From NCBI RefSeq assembly GCF_003751085.1, contig NZ_RJJY01000001.1, forward strand, positions 1,860,001 through 1,924,000: DNA of 64,000 nucleotides, given 5' to 3'. A model generated the notes under the pieces. The model was not told the origin of the DNA, searched no databases, and saw only the letters and a program-made list of their open reading frames with translations. This stretch comes from Micromonospora sp. Llam0 (GTDB lineage Bacteria; Actinomycetota; Actinomycetes; Mycobacteriales; Micromonosporaceae). Made by a program: the position numbers and the translations under genes. Positions 34,854 to 45,347 of this stretch are shown piece by piece. Position 1 is the stretch's first letter. The number at the start of each line of letters is the position of its first letter.

Positions 34854-36296
34854 ATGATTTCCGAATCGACCACCTCGACCCCCCGGAACGAGCCCGGCTC
34901 GTTTCGGGACCCGGACAACCAGGTCTTCTACGCCGACGGCGCGGTGCTGCGCGGCTTGGGACCCCAGGCCGCGAGCGACTGGGCGGCGGTCCGGGACAGC
35001 GCCTTCCTGACGCCGCTGATGGCCGCCGGTAAGGTCGTCGCCACCGAGACCGTCGAGCAGGGGGACCTGCCCGCGGCGGTCGCCGACCGGTGGACGACGG
35101 TGCTGCGACACGAGCGGGTGCCGTTCGTGTCCTACCCCTACGAGTGGTCCTTCGCTCAACTGCGCGACGCCGCCCGCCTGCACCTGGAGGTGCTGGACGC
35201 GGCGCTCGCGGACGGGGTCACCATGACCGACGGTTCGGCCTACAACCTGCAGTGGCGCGGGGTCGACCCGGTCTTCATCGACGTGGGCTCGTTCCAGCCG
35301 GCCGCTGCCGGTGAACCATGGGCCGGCTACCGGCAGTTCTGCCAGACCATGCTCTACCCGTTGATGCTGCAGGCGCATCTGGGCCTGGACTTCCAGCCGT
35401 TGCTGCGGGCGCGTATCGACGGCATCGAGTCGGGTCAGATGCGGCGGCTGTTCCGCGGCGCCCGGCGGTGGCGGGCCGGTGTGTTCAAGCACATCCACCT
35501 GCACGACGCGATGCAGACCCGGCACGCCTCGGCCAGTACCGGATCGGTGCGGGCGGAAATCCGCGACGCCGGCTTCTCCACCGAACTCGTCCGGGCCACG
35601 GTCCGGGCCGTCGCCAAGCTGGTGGACCGCCTGGACTGGGCTCCGCCGGGCAGCCACTGGGTCGACTACCAGCAGACCTGTACGTACTCCGACGCCGACC
35701 GGACGGCGAAGACCGCCTTCGTCGACGTCGAACTCGCCGCACACCCCCCGGGGACAGTGTTCGACCTCGGTGCCAACGACGGCACGTACTCCCGGATCGC
35801 CGCCGCCCACGCCGAGCAGGTGGTGGCCGTGGAGAGCGACCCGGCGGTCGTCGACCACCTGTACCGGCGGCTGCGCGCCGACGGTCAGCGGCGGATCCTG
35901 CCGATCCTGATGGACCTCGCCGACCCGTCGCCCGGCGGTGGCTGGGCCGGTGACGAGCGTACGTCGTTCACTGCCCGGGCCCGAGCGGACACGGTGCTGG
36001 CCCTGGCGGTCATCCACCACCTGGCGATCGGGCGTAACGTGCCGCTGCCAAGGGTCCTGGACTGGCTGACCGGCCTGCTGCCGGCCGGCGGCGGCACCGG
36101 CCAGATGATCATCGAGTTCGTCCACCCGGACGACCCGATGGCCCGGCAACTGCTCGCCAACAAGCCCGCCGGGCTCTTCCCCGACTACCACCGGGCGGAG
36201 TTCGAGCGGCTGCTCGCCGAACGGTACGAGATCACCCGGCGGGAGGAACTCCCGTCCGGCACCCGGACGTTGTACGCCGGGGTCCCGCGTGGCTGA
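34854..36296 (+). CDS. Class I SAM-dependent methyltransferase with large N-terminal domain
   Basis: A 480-residue protein from ATG 34854. Residues ~1-290 form a domain I cannot assign, with conserved-looking motifs such as FRDPDNQVFYADGAVLRGL, YPYEWSFAQLRDAA and FIDVGSFQP; it may bind the acceptor. The methyltransferase follows from ~295: motif I VFDLGANDGTYSRIAA, VVAVESDP (ribose-binding acidic residue), then LALAVIHHLAIGRNVP. No signal or membrane helix, so it is cytoplasmic. Its stop overlaps the start of the sulfatase-like gene by eight bases. A role in modifying a surface polymer or lipid-linked glycan is inferred from the operon. Confidence 0.8.
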   Translation: MISESTTSTPRNEPGSFRDPDNQVFYADGAVLRGLGPQAASDWAAVRDSAFLTPLMAAGKVVATETVEQGDLPAAVADRWTTVLRHERVPFVSYPYEWSFAQLRDAARLHLEVLDAALADGVTMTDGSAYNLQWRGVDPVFIDVGSFQPAAAGEPWAGYRQFCQTMLYPLMLQAHLGLDFQPLLRARIDGIESGQMRRLFRGARRWRAGVFKHIHLHDAMQTRHASASTGSVRAEIRDAGFSTELVRATVRAVAKLVDRLDWAPPGSHWVDYQQTCTYSDADRTAKTAFVDVELAAHPPGTVFDLGANDGTYSRIAAAHAEQVVAVESDPAVVDHLYRRLRADGQRRILPILMDLADPSPGGGWAGDERTSFTARARADTVLALAVIHHLAIGRNVPLPRVLDWLTGLLPAGGGTGQMIIEFVHPDDPMARQLLANKPAGLFPDYHRAEFERLLAERYEITRREELPSGTRTLYAGVPRG

Positions 36297-38373
36297 CGCG
36301 GAACCCGGTACCGCTGCGGCGGTACCGGCCCCGCGTACACCCCGGGCGACGGAGCTGCGTCGGCTGCTGGAGATCGTCGCACTGTGCGGCCTGGTCGTCG
36401 CGCAGCCGTTGCTGGACGTCGTCGGGCGCAGCCCGGACTTCTTTCTCTTCCACGGCGCCGGGACGACCGAGATCCTGCTGCTGGTGGCGTTCTACGTGGT
36501 CGTACCGCCCCTGGTCTGCTGGCTGCCCGGCGCGTTGACCGGACTGGCCGGTCCGCGGGTCCGCCGCGCCGCTCACCTGGTGACGGTCGGGCTGCTGCTG
36601 GTCGCCCTGGCGGTCCAGGTCGGCAAGCATCTGCTGCCGATCCGAGGCCTGCCGCTGCTGGCCGCCGCGCTGCTGGCCGGCGCCGCCGTGACCTGGGCCT
36701 ACCAGCGCTGGGGTGGGCTGGGACAGCTGCTGCGGCTGGCCGCCATCGGACCAGCGGTCTTCGTGGTGCTGTTCGTGTTCACCTCGCCGGCCTCGGCGGT
36801 GGTGCTCGGCAGCGAGCGGACCAGCGCCGGGCCCGGCACGGCCACCGGCGACGGCGAACACCCACCGGTGGTGGTGCTGATCCTCGACGAGCTGCCGCTG
36901 TTGTCGCTGCTCGGCCCGGACGGGCGGATCGACGCCGAACGCTACCCGCACTTCGCCGAGCTGGCCGCGGGTTCGACCTGGTACCGCAACGCCACCGCGG
37001 TCAGCGGCTGGACCCCGTACGCGCTGCCGGCGATGCTGTCCGGTCGGTACCCCGAACGCGAGGTGGCACCCCACTACTCCCAGCACCCGGACAACCTGTT
37101 CAGCGCGCTCGGCGGCACCTACCAGATACGGGCGCAGGAGAGCATCACCGAGCTCTGCGCGCCGAGTCGCTGCGAGGCGGAACCCACCACGGCGGCGCTG
37201 CCGGTGCTGTTCCGGGAGACCGCCGCCCTGCTCGGCCAGATCCTGTCGCCGGTGGAGAGCCACGACGACCCGACGGCGAGTTTCCGCGAGCCGACCCGTC
37301 GCGACGCCGGGCTCGCCGACGCGGCCCCGGCCGGCGTCGACGCCCCGACCGACCCCAGGTTCCGGTTCGACGCCCTCGACGACAACCAGCCAGCTCGGTT
37401 CACCACGTTCCTCGACGGACTGGCGACCCCGGACCAGGGGCCAACCCTGCACTTCCTTCACCTGCTGATGCCGCACGCGCCATGGAGCTACCTGCCGTCC
37501 GGTGTGCGCTACGAGGCTCCCGAGGACTTTCCGAACGAAGGTGCCGGCTGGGTGGAGCTGGCCCGTCAGCGGCACCTGGCCCAGCTCGGCTACACCGACG
37601 GTCTGATCGGGCAGACCCTGGCGGCGCTGCGATCGAGTGGCCGCTACGATGACGCGCTGCTCGTCGTCACCGCCGACCACGGGGTGAGCTTCACTCTGGG
37701 GGAGCAGGGGCGGGGCATGGGTGCGGTGCGGGCCGCGCCGGCCGAGGTGCTGTGGGTGCCGACCTTCGTCAAGGAGCCGGGCCAGCAGACCGGTCGGGTC
37801 GACGACCGCAACTGGGAGCACGTCGACCTGCTGCCGACCATCGCGGCGCACGCGGGCATCGACCTGCCGTTCGAGGTCGACGGCCGATGTGGCAGCTGCC
37901 CGCCCCGGGAACGGGCGGACAAGCAGTTCCGGGACGTTCCGGGTGAGCCGGTGACGGTGCCGGGCCCGGCGACGTTCACCGCCCTGACCACCGGCCAGGC
38001 CGGCCCGCCGTTACCCGCGCCGCTGGTGCCGGAGCTGGTCGGTCGCCCGGTCGCCGAGCTGTCGGTCACCGATGACGGTGTCCGCGCCACCGTCAGCAAC
38101 GCCGACAGCTACACCGATGTCGACCCGGCAAGCGGCAGTCTGCCCGCGCTGGCGTACGGCGAACTGCCCGACCAGGTGACGACCGGCGCTCCGCTCGCGG
38201 TGGCGGTGAACGGGCGGATCGCCACCGTGGTGCCGGCGCTGGCCCCGGACGCCGAGGGGCGGCGGTTCGCCGCACTGATCACCGACGAGTCGCTGTGGCG
38301 GGCCGGTGACAACCGGGTGGAGATCTTCGAGGTGGTCGGTGACGGTACCGAGCTGCTGCGGCGCACCGACTGA
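36289..38373 (+). CDS. Membrane sulfatase/alkaline-phosphatase-superfamily protein
   Basis: A 694-residue protein from GTG 36289, overlapping the methyltransferase stop. Four or five hydrophobic helices (~20-185) anchor it. An extracytoplasmic sulfatase-fold domain then starts at VVVLILDELPLLSLLG, with the metal-binding DE at the usual N-terminal place, and continues to LLVVTADHGVSFT, the family's metal-binding DHG. The nucleophile region is SGWTPYALPAMLSG, with a threonine as in LTA-synthase/phosphoglycerol-transferase relatives and no CXPXR motif, so a formylglycine sulfatase is unlikely. It resembles enzymes that transfer phosphoalcohol groups onto surface polymers. The C-terminal ~150 residues are a separate beta-rich region. 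Confidence 0.78.
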   Translation: MADAEPGTAAAVPAPRTPRATELRRLLEIVALCGLVVAQPLLDVVGRSPDFFLFHGAGTTEILLLVAFYVVVPPLVCWLPGALTGLAGPRVRRAAHLVTVGLLLVALAVQVGKHLLPIRGLPLLAAALLAGAAVTWAYQRWGGLGQLLRLAAIGPAVFVVLFVFTSPASAVVLGSERTSAGPGTATGDGEHPPVVVLILDELPLLSLLGPDGRIDAERYPHFAELAAGSTWYRNATAVSGWTPYALPAMLSGRYPEREVAPHYSQHPDNLFSALGGTYQIRAQESITELCAPSRCEAEPTTAALPVLFRETAALLGQILSPVESHDDPTASFREPTRRDAGLADAAPAGVDAPTDPRFRFDALDDNQPARFTTFLDGLATPDQGPTLHFLHLLMPHAPWSYLPSGVRYEAPEDFPNEGAGWVELARQRHLAQLGYTDGLIGQTLAALRSSGRYDDALLVVTADHGVSFTLGEQGRGMGAVRAAPAEVLWVPTFVKEPGQQTGRVDDRNWEHVDLLPTIAAHAGIDLPFEVDGRCGSCPPRERADKQFRDVPGEPVTVPGPATFTALTTGQAGPPLPAPLVPELVGRPVAELSVTDDGVRATVSNADSYTDVDPASGSLPALAYGELPDQVTTGAPLAVAVNGRIATVVPALAPDAEGRRFAALITDESLWRAGDNRVEIFEVVGDGTELLRRTD

Positions 38374-38535
38374 CTGGTACTTTCATCCGTTTTTGGGGTG
38401 TTTCGTGGTGCCTGGCCACCGGATCGGGTGACGCATCCCTCACCCTCACCTGCTCGCTGCGGCAGCGCACCACCGCAGGATTACGGTAAGAAATGAGGCA
38501 CTCGACGAAGATCTGCCGGCGAAGTGAGGGACCAT

Positions 38536-39819
<1,284 letters not shown>

Positions 39820-39823
39820 ACCT

Positions 39824-39865
39824 CGTCGGCGGGGTCGCCTGCGACCGCAGGCGACCCCGCCGACG
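39824..39865. terminator. Perfect 18-bp stem between convergent gltA and glgB
   Basis: 39824-39841 pairs with 39848-39865 (arm CGTCGGCGGGGTCGCCTG) around a 6-base loop. It sits four bases after the gltA stop and twelve before the glgB stop, so it can end both transcripts. The most stable hairpin seen in the window. Confidence 0.85.
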
Positions 39866-39877
39866 GCGTCGGACGGG

Positions 39878-41821
39878 TCAGTCGGCGCGCTGGCCGGCCG
39901 CGTCGGCCGCTGGTCGGCCACCACCGTCGTCGGTCCGCGCCACCGGGTCCGGACGCAGCCAGACCGCGGCGAACGGCCCGACCTGCAGTACGGCGGACAC
40001 CGGCTGACCGTGCAGCGGGGCACCGTCCGCTGCGACGGCCCCGAGGTTGCCGACGTTCGACCCGCCGTACCACTCGGCATCGGTGTTGATCGTCTCCTGC
40101 CAACGACCGGGCTGCGGCAGTCCGATCCGGTACCCGTGCCGGGGCACCCCGGAAAAGTTGACCACGCAGGCCAGGACGCTACCGTCGCGGGCATGCCGGA
40201 GGAACGAAACGACGTTGGCCTCCCGATCGGTGTGGTTGATCCACCCGAACCCGTCCGGCGTCACGTCCAGCTCCCACAACGCCGGGCACTGCCGGTAGAC
40301 CGCGTTCAGGTGCCGGAGCAGGTTGCGTACCCCGCCGACCGCCGGGTCGGCGGCCAGTGACCAGTCGAGCCCGCGCTGTTCGCTCCACTCCTGCTCGTCG
40401 GCGAGTTCACTGCCCATGAAGAGCAGTTGCTTGCCGGGGAACGCCCACATGTAGGCCAGCAGCCCACGCAGTCCGGCCAGCCGCTGCCACCGGTCGCCGG
40501 GCAGCTTGGCGGTCAGCGAGCCCTTGCCGTGCACCACCTCGTCGTGGCTGATCGGCAGCAGGAACTGCTCGGTGTGCGCGTACGCCGCCGGCCAGGTCAT
40601 CTCGTCGTGGTGGTGGCTGCGGTGTACCGGATCGCGGGCCAGGTAGCTCAGCGTGTCGTGCATCCAGCCCATGTTCCACTTGAGCCCGAAGCCGAGCCCG
40701 CCCCAGTCGGTGGGTCTGGTGACCCCCGGCCAGGCGGTGGACTCCTCGGCGATCATCACGACGCCCGGATTGAGCCGGTACGCGGTCGCGTTGAGCTCCT
40801 TGAGCAACTCGATCGCCTCGGTGTAGGCGTTGCCGCCGGATTCGTTGGGCAGCCACTGACCCGGCCCCCGCGAGTAGTCCAGGTACAGCATCGAGGCGAC
40901 CGCGTCGACCCGTAGCCCGTCGACGTGGAACTCCTCCAGCCAGTACAGGGCGTTGGCGACGAGGAAGTTGCGTACCTCACGCCGGCCGTAGTCGAAGATC
41001 AGGCTGCCCCAGTCGGGGTGCTCGCCGCGGCGTGGATCCGGATGTTCGTACAGCGCGGTGCCGTCGAACCTGGCCAGCGCCCAGGCATCGCGGGGGAAGT
41101 GCGCCGGCACCCAGTCCAGCAGGACCCCGATCCCCGCGCCGTGCAGCCGGTCGACCAGATGCCGGAAGTCGTCCGGGGTGCCGAACCGGGAGGTCGGCGC
41201 GTAGTAGCCGGTCACCTGGTACCCCCAGGAGCCGCCGAACGGATGCTCCATCACCGGCATGAACTCCACATGCGTGAAGCCCAGGTCCGACACGTAGGAG
41301 ACCAGTTGATCGGCCAGTTCCCGGTAGCTGAGCCCGGGCCGCCACGAGCCGAGGTGCACCTCGTAGACGGACATCGGCCGGGCGTGGTGGTCACCGCGCC
41401 GGTTACGCAACCAGTCCGCGTCCTGCCAGACGTACCCGGACTGGTACACCACCGAGGCCGTCCGGGGCGGCACCTCGGTGGCCTGCGCCATCGGGTCGGC
41501 CCGGTCCGCCCAGGAGCCGTCGGCCCCCTGGACGCGGTACTTGTACCGCTGCCCGGCGACGACGCCCGGCACGAAACCGGCCCACACGCCACCGGAGCCG
41601 AGCCGGTTCAGTTCCTGGCCTTCGTACGGGCCCCAGCCGGGGCCGTCGCCGATCACCCGGACCCGTCGGGCGTTCGGCGCCCACACCGCGAACCGGCACC
41701 CGCCGGGCTGCGGGTGGGCGCCGAGCATCCGCCACAGCTGTTCGTGGCGTCCTTCGGCGAACAGGTGAAGGTCGATGTCGCCGATCGTCTCGGTCAGGGC
41801 AGCCTCCCGGGTAGCGGTCAT
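39878..41821 (-). CDS. glgB: 1,4-alpha-glucan branching enzyme
   Basis: A 647-residue protein from ATG 41821 with GGGGAG upstream. The ATG overlaps the stop of the preceding glycosyltransferase gene (ATGA), so translation is coupled. The longer open frame to 43246 is antisense-like shadow and is excluded. One CBM48 domain ([17 protein letters not shown]) is followed by a GH13 barrel with HFPRDAWAL, the nucleophile Asp306 in [17 protein letters not shown], the acid Glu359 in [11 protein letters not shown], and the late [12 protein letters not shown]. It lacks the extra N-terminal module of ~730-residue enzymes. It makes alpha-1,6 branches in glycogen. Confidence 0.93.
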   Translation of the reverse strand: MTATREAALTETIGDIDLHLFAEGRHEQLWRMLGAHPQPGGCRFAVWAPNARRVRVIGDGPGWGPYEGQELNRLGSGGVWAGFVPGVVAGQRYKYRVQGADGSWADRADPMAQATEVPPRTASVVYQSGYVWQDADWLRNRRGDHHARPMSVYEVHLGSWRPGLSYRELADQLVSYVSDLGFTHVEFMPVMEHPFGGSWGYQVTGYYAPTSRFGTPDDFRHLVDRLHGAGIGVLLDWVPAHFPRDAWALARFDGTALYEHPDPRRGEHPDWGSLIFDYGRREVRNFLVANALYWLEEFHVDGLRVDAVASMLYLDYSRGPGQWLPNESGGNAYTEAIELLKELNATAYRLNPGVVMIAEESTAWPGVTRPTDWGGLGFGLKWNMGWMHDTLSYLARDPVHRSHHHDEMTWPAAYAHTEQFLLPISHDEVVHGKGSLTAKLPGDRWQRLAGLRGLLAYMWAFPGKQLLFMGSELADEQEWSEQRGLDWSLAADPAVGGVRNLLRHLNAVYRQCPALWELDVTPDGFGWINHTDREANVVSFLRHARDGSVLACVVNFSGVPRHGYRIGLPQPGRWQETINTDAEWYGGSNVGNLGAVAADGAPLHGQPVSAVLQVGPFAAVWLRPDPVARTDDGGGRPAADAAGQRAD

Positions 41822-43227
41822 CTGCTCCCCGCGCCGGCGAGGAGGTTTCCGTCCGGGATGACGATAGTGGCCTTTCCATGCGCCATTCGGGCGGCCGCCC
41901 GTTCGGTGGCGAACGCCGAGGACTGGACGACCGCCGCGGAGTAGACGGCGGCGGTGCGGTGCGCGATCGCCGCCCAGCCGTACTGGTCGTGGACCATCCG
42001 GCGGGCCTGCCGGGCCACCTGCCGGGCCAGCGCCGTGTCGGCCAGCAGGGTACCGACCGCGTCGGCCAGTCCGTCCGGGTCCTTGGGCTGGAAGGTCATT
42101 CCGGTGACCCCGTTCTCGACGATCTCGGCGAGTCCGCCGGTGGCCGACACGGCCAGCGGCGCGCCCGCCGCGGCGCCCTCCAACGCCACCATGCCGAACG
42201 GCTCGTAGACGCTGGGCACCGCGAAGCAGTCCGACGCCGCCATCAACGCCGGCAGGTCGGTGCCGCCGAGGAAGCCGGGCAGCGTGACCGCGTCGCGTAG
42301 CCCGAGCCGGTCGATGCCGGCCTCCAGCTCGGCCCGGTACGGCCCGTCGCCGGCGATCACCAGCCGCAGGTTGGGGTGCTGGCGGCGTAGCCGGGGCAGC
42401 GCGGCGATCAGGTGCTGTACGCCCTTCTCGTAGACCAGTCGGCCGACGAACGACACCAGCGGTCCGTCGCCGGCGAACCGTGCCCGAGCGGCGGTTACGG
42501 CGTCCGTCGGCACCTGCCAGCGGCGGGCGTCCACCCCGTTGGCCACCACATCGACCCGGTCCGGGCGCACCCCGAACAGGCTCAGCACCTCGTCGCGCAT
42601 GTAGCCGGAGCAGGCGATCACCCGGCCGGACTCGTGGCCGAGCCAGTGTTCGATGGAGTGGATGGACTTGTTCATCTCGTCGGGGAGCCAGCCCTGGTGG
42701 CGGCCGGCCTCGGTGGCGTGGATGGTGGCGACGAGGGGGATGTCGAGGTGTTCCTTGAGGGTGACGGCGGTGTGGGTGACGAGCCAGTCGTGGGCGTGGA
42801 TGACGTCGTATTCGGCGGTCTGGGTGGCGCGCAGGGCGGCGCGGGTGAGGGTGTGGTTGAAGGCCATGGTCCAGGCGAGGAGGCTGGGGGTGGCGAGGGG
42901 GAACAGGGGTGGGTCCTCGGCGGCGCGGATGATGCGGACGCCGTCGGCGTATTCCTCGAGGGGGGCGCCGGGGGCGTGGCGGGTGACGACGGTGACCTCG
43001 TGGCCGGCGTTGGCCAGGGCGACGGAGAGGGCGTGCACGTGTCGGCCCAGTCCGCCCACCAGCACCGGCGGGTACTCCCAGGACAGCATCAGGATCCGGC
43101 GGCGTCCGTCGGCGGCGTCGCCGACGGCCGGCAGCGGGGGGTGCGGTCGGGACGTCGGGACCGGACGGCACAGGCCGTCCTGAGTGACCAGTGCGTTGGT
43201 GAACTGGTCGCCGACCCGCAGGGGCAT
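41818..43227 (-). CDS. GT4 glycosyltransferase, GlgA/GlgM-like, coupled to glgB
   Basis: About 469 residues. ATG 43227 is preferred because GGAGAAG lies six bases before it; an ATG five codons upstream (43242) has no Shine-Dalgarno sequence. The N-terminal half has [19 protein letters not shown] (the GGLG loop) and VIHAHDWL. The C-terminal half has [14 protein letters not shown] and [20 protein letters not shown] (EX7E). It should add glucose to a glucan or to glucose-1-phosphate for glycogen/maltosyl-phosphate synthesis, which fits the coupled glgB. The stretch 42640-43060 shows a clear codon-usage shift (CTC, CCC and CGC instead of CTG, CCG and CGG), suggesting a recombined segment. Exact donor and product are inferred. 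Confidence 0.85.
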   Translation of the reverse strand: MPLRVGDQFTNALVTQDGLCRPVPTSRPHPPLPAVGDAADGRRRILMLSWEYPPVLVGGLGRHVHALSVALANAGHEVTVVTRHAPGAPLEEYADGVRIIRAAEDPPLFPLATPSLLAWTMAFNHTLTRAALRATQTAEYDVIHAHDWLVTHTAVTLKEHLDIPLVATIHATEAGRHQGWLPDEMNKSIHSIEHWLGHESGRVIACSGYMRDEVLSLFGVRPDRVDVVANGVDARRWQVPTDAVTAARARFAGDGPLVSFVGRLVYEKGVQHLIAALPRLRRQHPNLRLVIAGDGPYRAELEAGIDRLGLRDAVTLPGFLGGTDLPALMAASDCFAVPSVYEPFGMVALEGAAAGAPLAVSATGGLAEIVENGVTGMTFQPKDPDGLADAVGTLLADTALARQVARQARRMVHDQYGWAAIAHRTAAVYSAAVVQSSAFATERAAARMAHGKATIVIPDGNLLAGAGSR

Positions 43228-43539
43228 CGCGATCTTCTCCATTCATTTGAACAGGTGCGGGTGCGCCGGCGCCGGTGACGGCAGGACAGGCGGTGAGAGG
43301 GTGCTGCGGCGGTGATGTGGTGCTGCGCGACGAGGTCGAGCGGTGGCCGATGGCCGTGGCCCGGGTGAGAAGAGGCGGCCGACGGCCGGTGGCGGGCGGG
43401 CTGCCACGCTGCGGTGCGTGGTGCCGCCGTACTCAAGGAAACGACATCTGGACCGGATCCGCATCCCGTACGTGCCGGAGGTGACCGAAGACACTCGACC
43501 CCGGGTCACCGGTGCCCCTGACGGCCGCGCGGCCGGCGG
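43228..43539. other. 312-base intergenic region between two reverse-strand genes
   Basis: No supported gene. It must hold the promoter of the GlgA-like/glgB operon. TTGAGT on the reverse strand (43438-43433) is the only -35-like hexamer noticed, and no matching -10 is evident. The end near 43515-43541 contains an imperfect GC-rich hairpin (CTGAC...GTCAG) at the end of the transporter gene that may terminate it. Confidence 0.45.
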
Positions 43540-44481
43540 TCAGCGGCGGCAGAGCGCCAGCGGACGCGGCCGGTCGGGGACCGCGTCCACCGGGTCCGTT
43601 GTCGGGTCGGCGGTGTCGGTCACCGCCGCCGGCGGTGCCAGCAGCAGGATCCCGACACCGGCGGTGCCACAGGCGCACACCAGCAGCACCATCGCGAGCG
43701 GTCCGTCGGCGAAGCGTTCCCCGAACAGGGCCACCCCGATCACCGCCGACGCGACCGGGTTGGCCAGGGTGACCGTGGCCAGCGGCGCGCCGAGGCCGCC
43801 GCCGCGGTAGGCGAGCTGTGACAGCAGCACCCCGGCGATGGCCATCGCGGCGACGGCCGGCACGGTCGGGCCGATCAGGGCGGCCGCCGAATGCTCGGCG
43901 TACTCGCGGGTCACCGCGTGGGTCAGCGCGGATGCGACGGCGAACGCGACGCCGGCGCCGGTGGCGTACAGCAGGCTCCGGGGCACCGGGCGACGCAGCG
44001 CCGCGGTGCCGGCGATCATGGCGGTGAGCACGACGGCGCTGGCCACGATCAGGACGGTGCCGTCCGCTGCGGTCATCCCGTCGCCGCTGCCCGGCACCGT
44101 CAGGGTGAGCAGCAGGAGCAGACCGAGCACGGTTGCCGCGGCACCGACCCACTGCCGGGCGGCGACCCGCCGGGCGGTGAACGCGGCGCCGATCGGCAGG
44201 GCCAGCACGAGCGTCAGGACGCCGAGCGGCTGTACCACTGACAGTGGGCCGTATGCGAGCGCCGCCACGTGCAGCAGCGCGCCGGCGGCGTTCAGCGCCA
44301 CCGACAGCCACCAGCGCCGGGCCCGTAGCAGCGCCCGGACGATCGCCCGCCAGGGGGTCTGGGCCCCGAGCCGGACGGCGAGCCGTTCCTGGACCACGGC
44401 GCCGAGGGCGTACGCGCCGGCCGAGGCGACAGCGAAGGCCACGGAGATCAGTAAGTCGGTCACGACCGGGCCCGTCGGCAC
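43540..44481 (-). CDS. DMT-superfamily (EamA/NIPA-like) integral membrane transporter
   Basis: A 313-residue protein with about nine or ten hydrophobic helices spread over residues 8-290 and a short polar tail. Motifs such as GAVVQERLAVRLG in the first loop, GPLSVVQPLGVLTLVLALPIG, and the second-half repeat ending LANPVASAVIGVALFGERF match DMT-family exporters with internal duplication. NIPA-like magnesium or EamA-like metabolite transport are both possible. The start is uncertain (GTG 44481, or GTG 44463 giving a shorter N-terminus). The gene stands alone, with 160-310 bases on each side. Confidence 0.78.
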   Translation of the reverse strand: MPTGPVVTDLLISVAFAVASAGAYALGAVVQERLAVRLGAQTPWRAIVRALLRARRWWLSVALNAAGALLHVAALAYGPLSVVQPLGVLTLVLALPIGAAFTARRVAARQWVGAAATVLGLLLLLTLTVPGSGDGMTAADGTVLIVASAVVLTAMIAGTAALRRPVPRSLLYATGAGVAFAVASALTHAVTREYAEHSAAALIGPTVPAVAAMAIAGVLLSQLAYRGGGLGAPLATVTLANPVASAVIGVALFGERFADGPLAMVLLVCACGTAGVGILLLAPPAAVTDTADPTTDPVDAVPDRPRPLALCRR

Positions 44482-44642
44482 CCTTGGCGCGTCATCGTCC
44501 CATGATCCCTCACCCGACGCCGGTCACCCTCACCCGTCGGGGGGCAGTTGTCTCCGTCTCACGAACTACCTCGCCGGCGGGGTTCCTCCGTCAGACGGAG
44601 GACGGAACCGGAGTGGAGCTCCGGGTGGTGGCCCTGGGGGGA

Positions 44643-45191
44643 TCAGGCCAGAACGACGACCAGACCGGCGAGTGCGACCAGGAAGAGGAGCCCGAGGACC
44701 GCCTGGAACAGCAGCGCCGGACCGAGGTGCGACCAGACGGTCGGGGTCCGTGGGGTGAGGAACTGGCCGGTGGTGAGATTGACGATCCGTTCCACCCGGG
44801 GCGGCAGTTCGGGGTCCTTCTGCCGGCGTACCGTCACCTGCACGTGGTCGGCCGGGTCGAGGGCACTCTGCGGCACATGTCCGTGGATCTCCATCTCGCA
44901 CAGCACCCCGGCGGTGTCCCGGATGTGCAGGGGAGTCACCAGGAACTCGGGCCCGTTGCGCAGCTCCTTCCACTTGCGGCGGGCGGCGGTGGAGCCGCTT
45001 CCGGCCAGGCGGACCGAGGCGAGCGCCGCCCCGAGCGCTCGGATCACCCCGGCCGCCGCGAGGACCCCGATCAGGACGGGCTGACCGACTTTGATCGGCC
45101 GGGAGTATCCGCCGACCAGACGGACCACGTGTCCGGTGATGATCGGCCCGGGCCGGTGGACGGCTCGCTCGGGGAAGAGTTCGGGATCCAT
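44643..45191 (-). CDS. Two-helix membrane protein, unknown function
   Basis: A 182-residue protein from ATG 45191. One hydrophobic helix lies at ~35-62 (VLIGVLAAAGVIRALGAALA) and a second at the extreme C-terminus (LLFQAVLGLLFLVALAGLVV). The ~90 residues between them are soluble, with a beta-like pattern (FLVTPLHIRDTAGVLCEMEI, VQVTVRRQKDPELPPRVERI), and probably cytoplasmic. I do not recognise a family. It is divergent from the baeRF-like gene across a 156-base AT-richer gap. Confidence 0.6.
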   Translation of the reverse strand: MDPELFPERAVHRPGPIITGHVVRLVGGYSRPIKVGQPVLIGVLAAAGVIRALGAALASVRLAGSGSTAARRKWKELRNGPEFLVTPLHIRDTAGVLCEMEIHGHVPQSALDPADHVQVTVRRQKDPELPPRVERIVNLTTGQFLTPRTPTVWSHLGPALLFQAVLGLLFLVALAGLVVVLA

Positions 45192-45347
45192 CCATCACCA
45201 CCCAATGTTTGTCTTTGTTCACTCATTGTATCGAGGTGGTGGAGTGAATGCCGTGAATGAATGGGGTTCACCGGGGAGGTGATGGTTGATTTGAGGTGAT
45301 TAGTCGAGCTGTCCGGGTATCCCGGCGGAGAGAGGAGGGGGTACGTC

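Noticed and set aside
39878..43246. A 1122-codon reverse frame
   Set aside because: Only the part from ATG 41821 is glgB; upstream it is the antiphase shadow of the GlgA-like gene, Arg/Pro/His-rich with no domain, and the ATGA overlap fixes the true start.
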